A stretch of DNA of 52,589 bases, from positions 1 through 52,589 of IMG/VR virus record IMGVR_UViG_3300031251_000969; one strand, written 5' to 3'. The stretch's first letter is position 1. Each line of letters begins with the position of its first letter. A model generated the notes under the pieces. The model was not told where the DNA came from. It searched no databases and saw nothing but the letters and a program-made list of their open reading frames with translations. Positions 48,621 to 52,589 of the stretch are shown in pieces. Position numbers and translations under genes: made by a program. This DNA is from a virus.

Positions 48621-49049
48621 TCACTGCCTGCAACAATATTCGGCCGAATGAGCTGCCATTGTGTGCGACCTTGCCACCGCAGTGCGGCCAATCCGCCGTG
48701 TCACGTCAGCGGCTGACTGGAAACCGATCTGCGGGCGCGGAAGTCCCGCCGCCTCAACGACAGCGAGGACGACAGCCCGCACGGTGCGAGCGCGGACGTT
48801 GAGCCCGAGATCCCGACCCGTCGCGTCGGCCAGCGACGTGCCGGTGCCGGTTTGGGTGAACGCGAGCTGCCAACGGTCGTCGCCGATGCTCCACCAGGAC
48901 GGCAGCGGATCCTGGACTTCGATCGAGAAGGCGATGCCAGCGCGTAGGTTCCGCACCCGCATGTGTACGGGGCGCTGGGCGAACTCCTGATATTGCACGT
49001 CCCATGAGGCTGGCGACAGCTGGGTGACGGTGATGTTGATGCGGGACAT
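48621..49049 (-). CDS. Hypothetical protein, leftward, converging on lysB
   Basis: This 142-residue protein starts at ATG 49049 after AAGGGGTTCACC. It is beta-rich in the middle (VHMRVRNLRAGIAFSIEVQD; WWSIGDDRWQLAFTQTGTGT). It has no signal peptide and no recognised family. It is transcribed from the 49.05-49.19 kb divergent region, opposite to the late genes, and so may be expressed in the lysogen. Its codon use resembles phage late genes. Confidence 0.6.
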   Translation of the reverse strand: MSRINITVTQLSPASWDVQYQEFAQRPVHMRVRNLRAGIAFSIEVQDPLPSWWSIGDDRWQLAFTQTGTGTSLADATGRDLGLNVRARTVRAVVLAVVEAAGLPRPQIGFQSAADVTRRIGRTAVARSHTMAAHSAEYCCRQ

Positions 49050-49180
49050 GGTGAACCCCTTATTAGTTGGGATTCAACCTCCGCGTTCGTAACTGTACGC
49101 GCTGGCGCCGACATGGTCGTCGCTCGGGCGGCGTGATCGACTAAGTAACGCAAACGCCTGATCCAACTGGTGTACAGCCC

Positions 49181-49193
49181 TACAGTCTGTCCA
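49181..49193 (+). promoter_or_regulatory. Candidate leaderless promoter in a divergent intergenic region
   Basis: TACAGT (49181-49186) is seven bases before ATG 49194, and no Shine-Dalgarno lies between, so transcription may begin at the start codon. No good -35 is seen. The 49050-49193 region must serve both the leftward gene at 49049 and this rightward gene. Confidence 0.35.
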
Positions 49194-49841
49194 ATGAAAG
49201 CCGCAATGCGATGGGCACGTCGACACACGGTCTATATGTGGACACTGCTAGGCGTGCTGGTTGTCGCCATCCTCTGGGGCGCAACTCAACTCGCGATGCA
49301 ATTCGGCCAAGATGTGGATTGGTACGCGGGATTCGGTCAGTGGCTGGGGGCACTCGCGAGCGTTTTCGCGGCGGGAATCGCGCTCTGGATCGCAACGTCA
49401 GATCGTCGAGACAGAATGAATGAGCAGCGACGCGAGCTGACGTTAGAGGCATCCCTTGTGCGTGTGCAGATTGGTCGAGGGTGGATGCCGAACCCAGTCA
49501 ACTATCCAGATTCGCGAGAGTGCATCACAGTCACAAACTGGCGCCGGTCAGAGCTATTCGACATTGAAGTACGCCAGCTTAGAACCGCCGGCGACCAAGA
49601 CATCGGAACAGACAAGTTCAGTCAGGTGGTGGTGTATTCCGCCGAAAAGCCAGAGATCCTATTGCGTGAGGCGAGGCAACTTAGGTGGGTGCCAATTGAC
49701 CCCAAGGCGTACTTTGTGCTGTTCCCGGCCGCTCGCGAAGAACTCAGCTATGCCGCCATTCGTTACACAGACTCCGCCGGACGTCGCTGGCAGGTGGACA
49801 GCAACAATGCGGTGATCCGGCTCGACGCTGACCCGGCGTGA
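49194..49841 (+). CDS. Two-pass membrane protein, accessory gene
   Basis: This 215-residue protein has two transmembrane segments (WTLLGVLVVAILWGATQLAM; GALASVFAAGIALWIATSD) and a C-terminal soluble beta domain of about 130 residues. It is an isolated rightward gene between leftward ones, with lower G/C at third positions than its neighbours: signs of an acquired accessory gene (moron). The family is not recognised; an envelope or exclusion function is possible. Confidence 0.6.
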   Translation: MKAAMRWARRHTVYMWTLLGVLVVAILWGATQLAMQFGQDVDWYAGFGQWLGALASVFAAGIALWIATSDRRDRMNEQRRELTLEASLVRVQIGRGWMPNPVNYPDSRECITVTNWRRSELFDIEVRQLRTAGDQDIGTDKFSQVVVYSAEKPEILLREARQLRWVPIDPKAYFVLFPAAREELSYAAIRYTDSAGRRWQVDSNNAVIRLDADPA

Positions 49842-49856
49842 GCATCGTCGTTGCAA

Positions 49857-50003
49857 CTATCCGCGGTACCTCGGCGACTTGGGATCGTTCCGATCGATGA
49901 CGTTGCGTGCCGCGCGGCCGCTCTTGGCCAGCAGCGCGATGCCCTTGCACAAGAAATAGAGCACCCCGAGTGCGAACACGATGAACATGAAGATTCCGAG
50001 CAT
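49857..50003 (-). CDS. Small membrane protein
   Basis: This 48-residue frame (ATG at 50001-50003, preceded by TAGGAGGCTGGCC) has one transmembrane segment (MLGIFMFIVFALGVLYFLCK) and a basic/polar tail. It is the last gene of the leftward unit headed by the integrase. The strong ribosome binding site makes translation likely. The function is unknown. Confidence 0.6.
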   Translation of the reverse strand: MLGIFMFIVFALGVLYFLCKGIALLAKSGRAARNVIDRNDPKSPRYRG

Positions 50004-50033
50004 GGCCAGCCTCCTAAGGGTGGGTTAGTGGCC

Positions 50034-51020
50034 TCAATAGGCGAAATGAAGAATGGTCCCTTGGCCGCTGCGGCCGGGTCCGTACCAGAGCTGCACGAGT
50101 TGGGCGTTGATCCAGGTTCCAGGCGGCGGTACCTGCTGCCCAGCATCAGCGATGACGGGAATCCACACCGTCATTTGATCGCCTGGGCCAAGCAGTGGCG
50201 CGGTCGGCATGTAAGCGGCGTCTGTGCCGAAGACCTTTGATTGGGGCGTGAACTGCGCGTCCTGGGTGAACTTGACTTCGGGCTGTGCATATCCAGTGAA
50301 GTCACTTGAGGTGTTTTGGACCAGGATCTCACTTCCGGTGCGCCCGTTTGGGGCTTGCCCGATTCCCTGCACCATCGTGACCGTGAACGGCCCAGCGACA
50401 TATTTGTTGCGGTTTGTATTGGGGACAGGCTGAATGAGAACGCCTTGCGGGACACCCGCAGTCGGGCCTTGTGGGGCGACCTCTCCGAAGTGCGAGAAGT
50501 CGCCTCGCCAGGTTGCTGTCCCCATCGTCAATATCGCCTGCGTCAGTTGGGATTTCCTGATCGCAAAACCTTCCCGGGCCGTCTCGGTCGAACCCGGTGG
50601 AATAGCGTTCGAGGGCGGTTCTCCGATCGACGCATCACCCTCTTGGGCGTACGGCATCGCCGATTGCACCGCCAGGCCATTCGGCCCATAGGCGAGCGTT
50701 GGATAGTTCCAATTCCCACTGGGCTCATAGACACTTGGTCCGTTGTTGGTCGCGTGGAAAGTGAACACGGCACCGGGTGTCGCAGGCGCCGACCCGGCGC
50801 TGTCGTCGTTCGGAGCAAGCGGTTCTTCGTCGACGCCGACAATGGTGATGGTCAGCTGCCCGTCGTTCGCCGGATCGGTCGGCCCCGCAACGGCAGCCGC
50901 GCTCGGACTGGAATCCTCGTGCGATGTGGACGACTTGCCGCTACCACACGCGGTGAGCACCGCCAGAACGGCTGTCGGAATGGCGAGGACCGCGAGCGCG
51001 CGGCGATAGCTGGTGGACAT
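50034..51020 (-). CDS. Secreted lipoprotein, hypothetical
   Basis: This 328-residue protein has a lipoprotein signal peptide (basic SYRR, hydrophobic AVLAIPTAVLAVL, lipobox LTAC with Cys25) and a Ser-rich linker. The rest is a beta-rich extracellular domain (GQLTITIVGVDEEPLAPNDD; GAVFTFHATNNGPSVYEPSG) resembling small Ig-like surface lipoproteins. ATG 51020 lies one base past the DUF732 stop. Lipoproteins encoded next to an integrase are typical lysogenic-conversion candidates. Confidence 0.7.
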   Translation of the reverse strand: MSTSYRRALAVLAIPTAVLAVLTACGSGKSSTSHEDSSPSAAAVAGPTDPANDGQLTITIVGVDEEPLAPNDDSAGSAPATPGAVFTFHATNNGPSVYEPSGNWNYPTLAYGPNGLAVQSAMPYAQEGDASIGEPPSNAIPPGSTETAREGFAIRKSQLTQAILTMGTATWRGDFSHFGEVAPQGPTAGVPQGVLIQPVPNTNRNKYVAGPFTVTMVQGIGQAPNGRTGSEILVQNTSSDFTGYAQPEVKFTQDAQFTPQSKVFGTDAAYMPTAPLLGPGDQMTVWIPVIADAGQQVPPPGTWINAQLVQLWYGPGRSGQGTILHFAY

Positions 51021-51021
51021 C

Positions 51022-51573
51022 TCAGTTCCCGTCCGTCGGATTGTCGATTTTCGACTCATTGGTCGGGCACGTGTAGCGCACGGCGTTGATCACGATCTCG
51101 TCGGCGGCATGCTGACTGAAATTGAACGGAGCCCCTGTGAGCTGCGCGGCTGCGCTGATCGCCGTTTCACCCGCCTGGTTGAGATCAAGGCACGCCGCCA
51201 TTCCGTCCGAGTTCAGCTCGTCATCAGATCCCTGCGCACCCGCTGCGCGTACCGCGGCGAGGTACGAATCGTCCGCTGGATCGGCAGCTGGTGTTGTCGC
51301 CGGCGGGGCGACAGTGGTCGGGAGAGGTGTCCACGTAGTCACCGGCGTGCTCGGCGGACTCCAATTGGTCAGCGGTGGTGGAGGCCACTGGACACTCGAA
51401 GTCGACGATGCCGCCGCAGTGCTCGCGTTCGCGTGCTTGCTTGAGCCGTCGCTGCTGCAGGACACGACACCCCAAATGATCAGGGCGACAACGAGGATTG
51501 GTCCGCCGAGTACCACCGCATAGCCGAACGTCATCGCCACCGGGCCAGGCTTGTCGCTGTCCGAGTCGCTCAT
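51022..51573 (-). CDS. Membrane-anchored DUF732 protein
   Basis: This 183-residue protein has a short cytoplasmic start, a transmembrane segment (YAVVLGGPILVVALIIWGVV), a Pro/Thr/Ser linker (WPPPPLTNWSPPSTPVTTWT) and a C-terminal DUF732 domain (DDSYLAAVRAAGAQGSDDEL, two Cys likely paired, final YTCP). DUF732 proteins are exported and largely mycobacterial, and occur in mycobacterial prophages; function unknown. It overlaps the integrase stop by ATGA, so the two are probably co-translated. Confidence 0.78.
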   Translation of the reverse strand: MSDSDSDKPGPVAMTFGYAVVLGGPILVVALIIWGVVSCSSDGSSKHANASTAAASSTSSVQWPPPPLTNWSPPSTPVTTWTPLPTTVAPPATTPAADPADDSYLAAVRAAGAQGSDDELNSDGMAACLDLNQAGETAISAAAQLTGAPFNFSQHAADEIVINAVRYTCPTNESKIDNPTDGN

Positions 51574-52589
51574 GCTGCCACACCGCTATCGCCTGAATCC
51601 ATATTGTCCCCCCGTGGAACTCGGTCGTCGGCAGCCGCGCTGTCGAACGCGACGAGAGTAGCGCCGCCGGTCGGCTCGCCGAGGTCGATCCGCGGGAATT
51701 GCTCGACCATCACCGCGATGCGCGTCGGGCGTACGAACGTGTATACGGCCGTCGTTTCCGGCTTCGCGTGTCCAAGGAAATCTTGCACGACACGCAGATT
51801 CTCGGTCGTCTCGCCGCCCCGGGTGCCAGCCCAATGTCGCAACGTGTGGAGCGTCTTTTGCACGCCGCACTTGTGAATGTGATCGTTGGAATACTGGCTC
51901 ACCTGCTGAGGCGTGACCGGCCCAGTGCCACGCTGGCGGTACCAGCACGGGCCCGACGGCGGCAGTGATATCTCGATGACGCGCCAAACCCACATGGGGA
52001 GAGCGGTCACGCGCTCGACTTCACCCTTGGTGCGGTGCAGGTGAATGAACATGTAGCCGTCGAATCCTTGGAAGTCCTCGACACAGAGATATGCAATCTC
52101 CTTGGCGCGCAACCCCGCATAGGCGGCAAGCAGCAGCCAGCAGCGTAGCTGCCCGGATGCCATACGCACCACGTGTTCTAGATCCTGGTCGTCGATCGGT
52201 CGTGGAATTCCCCGCTTCGACTTCGGCGATACCAACAGGGCGGCCGGGTTGTCCGGCCGCAAACCCTTCGCGTGGATCCAGTTGTAGTACGGCGTGATCA
52301 TCGCTGTCGCGTATCGGATCTGGTCGCGGTTGAGGCTGTCTTGGTATCGCTCAAGGTTGGCTTCGGTGGCCCGAAACGGGTCCTTGCCGAGGAAATCTGC
52401 CAAGTACTGCAAGTACATTCGGCGCTTCTTGATGGTTGTATCCGCGCGTCCCGCGCGCATCATCCAGCGACAGTGGTCGTCAAGGTGCTTGACCTTGAGG
52501 CCGTACTGGCTGCCAGGAATGCTGCTCATGACATGGGTCGAATCCATGGTCTTGCTGGGTGACGCACCCGCGAATTGGGGTGCGTCCAT
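51570..52589 (-). CDS. int: Tyrosine-family phage integrase
   Basis: This 339-residue protein has an N-terminal SAM-like core-binding domain (residues about 30-120) and a catalytic domain with Arg161 (AGLRAKEI), Lys188 (HRTKGEVE), His248-x-x-Arg251 (TLHTLRH), His274 (FLGHAKPETT) and nucleophile Tyr283 (AVYTF). It recombines attP with attB and, with an excision factor, reverses the reaction. The first 14 residues may be untranslated: a hairpin lies there, and Met15 (52547) or Met21 (52529) are credible starts. Three exported or membrane proteins follow downstream in one leftward unit. Confidence 0.9.
   Translation of the reverse strand: MDAPQFAGASPSKTMDSTHVMSSIPGSQYGLKVKHLDDHCRWMMRAGRADTTIKKRRMYLQYLADFLGKDPFRATEANLERYQDSLNRDQIRYATAMITPYYNWIHAKGLRPDNPAALLVSPKSKRGIPRPIDDQDLEHVVRMASGQLRCWLLLAAYAGLRAKEIAYLCVEDFQGFDGYMFIHLHRTKGEVERVTALPMWVWRVIEISLPPSGPCWYRQRGTGPVTPQQVSQYSNDHIHKCGVQKTLHTLRHWAGTRGGETTENLRVVQDFLGHAKPETTAVYTFVRPTRIAVMVEQFPRIDLGEPTGGATLVAFDSAAADDRVPRGDNMDSGDSGVAA
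52561..52586. other. Hairpin at the integrase 5' end
   Basis: GACGCACCC (52561-52569) and GGGTGCGTC (52578-52586) form a 9-bp perfect stem with an 8-base loop. It overlaps the first integrase codons if the longest start is used. It could be a terminator without T-tract, a site near attP, or a translational control element. Confidence 0.4.

Noticed and set aside
1-52589. tRNA genes, CRISPR arrays and insertion sequences
   Set aside because: I saw no cloverleaf-like segment ending in a tRNA-type T-arm, no regularly spaced direct repeats with unique spacers, and no transposase motif or terminal inverted repeats. A dedicated tRNA scan would be decisive.

Overview
The window reads as a nearly complete temperate siphovirus in integrated (prophage) gene order, from a GC-rich, mycolate-bearing actinobacterium, most likely Mycobacteriaceae or a close relative. 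The host inference rests on a LysB-type mycolylarabinogalactan esterase, a WhiB-family protein, a DUF732 membrane protein, a DUF3761 secreted protein and probable leaderless starts. The tyrosine integrase sits at the extreme right end reading leftward. The terminase genes lie in the middle (about 22 kb), with all early genes to their left. A virion genome would begin next to the terminase, so this order fits a genome opened at attP; cos should then be internal, near 21.5 kb.

Layout. 1-2 kb: a helix-turn-helix gene, three small leftward genes, a 52-bp inverted repeat and several strong hairpins. 2-18.9 kb: a tightly overlapped rightward early operon. It holds many small genes plus a WhiB-like regulator, a YqaJ-type exonuclease with a RecT annealase, a sliding-clamp-like protein, a cysteine-rich protein with a clamp-binding motif, a replication initiator with iteron-like repeats inside its gene, and a RuvC-like nuclease. 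A block of small, partly paralogous coiled-coil and zinc-ribbon genes follows. 18.9-19.5 kb: a leftward toxin-antitoxin-like pair under a perfect 14-bp inverted repeat. 19.59-19.75 kb: a promoter, three successive hairpins and an intrinsic terminator, which I read as a short structured RNA or a late leader. 20-21.5 kb: small genes and an HNH endonuclease. 21.5-21.8 kb: the candidate cos/packaging region.

21.8-44.6 kb is the packaging, head and tail module: small and large terminase, portal, ClpP-like protease with a nested scaffold start, decoration protein, major capsid protein, four connector/terminator proteins, major tail protein, frameshifted tail chaperones, a 1974-residue tape measure with two wall-hydrolase domains, and minor tail proteins. 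44.6-48.6 kb is lysis: a cysteine peptidase, a GH25 muramidase, three membrane proteins (holin candidates) and LysB. 48.6-52.6 kb carries accessory genes. The integrase heads a leftward operon that continues into a DUF732 membrane protein, a lipoprotein and a small membrane protein, a plausible lysogenic-conversion unit.

How it works together: early genes handle recombination, replication and host regulation; TerS, TerL and HNH cut and package at cos; the structural module builds a long-tailed virion; the lysis set opens peptidoglycan and the mycolate layer. All functions are read from sequence patterns, with no database search. Many small early genes have no function I can name.
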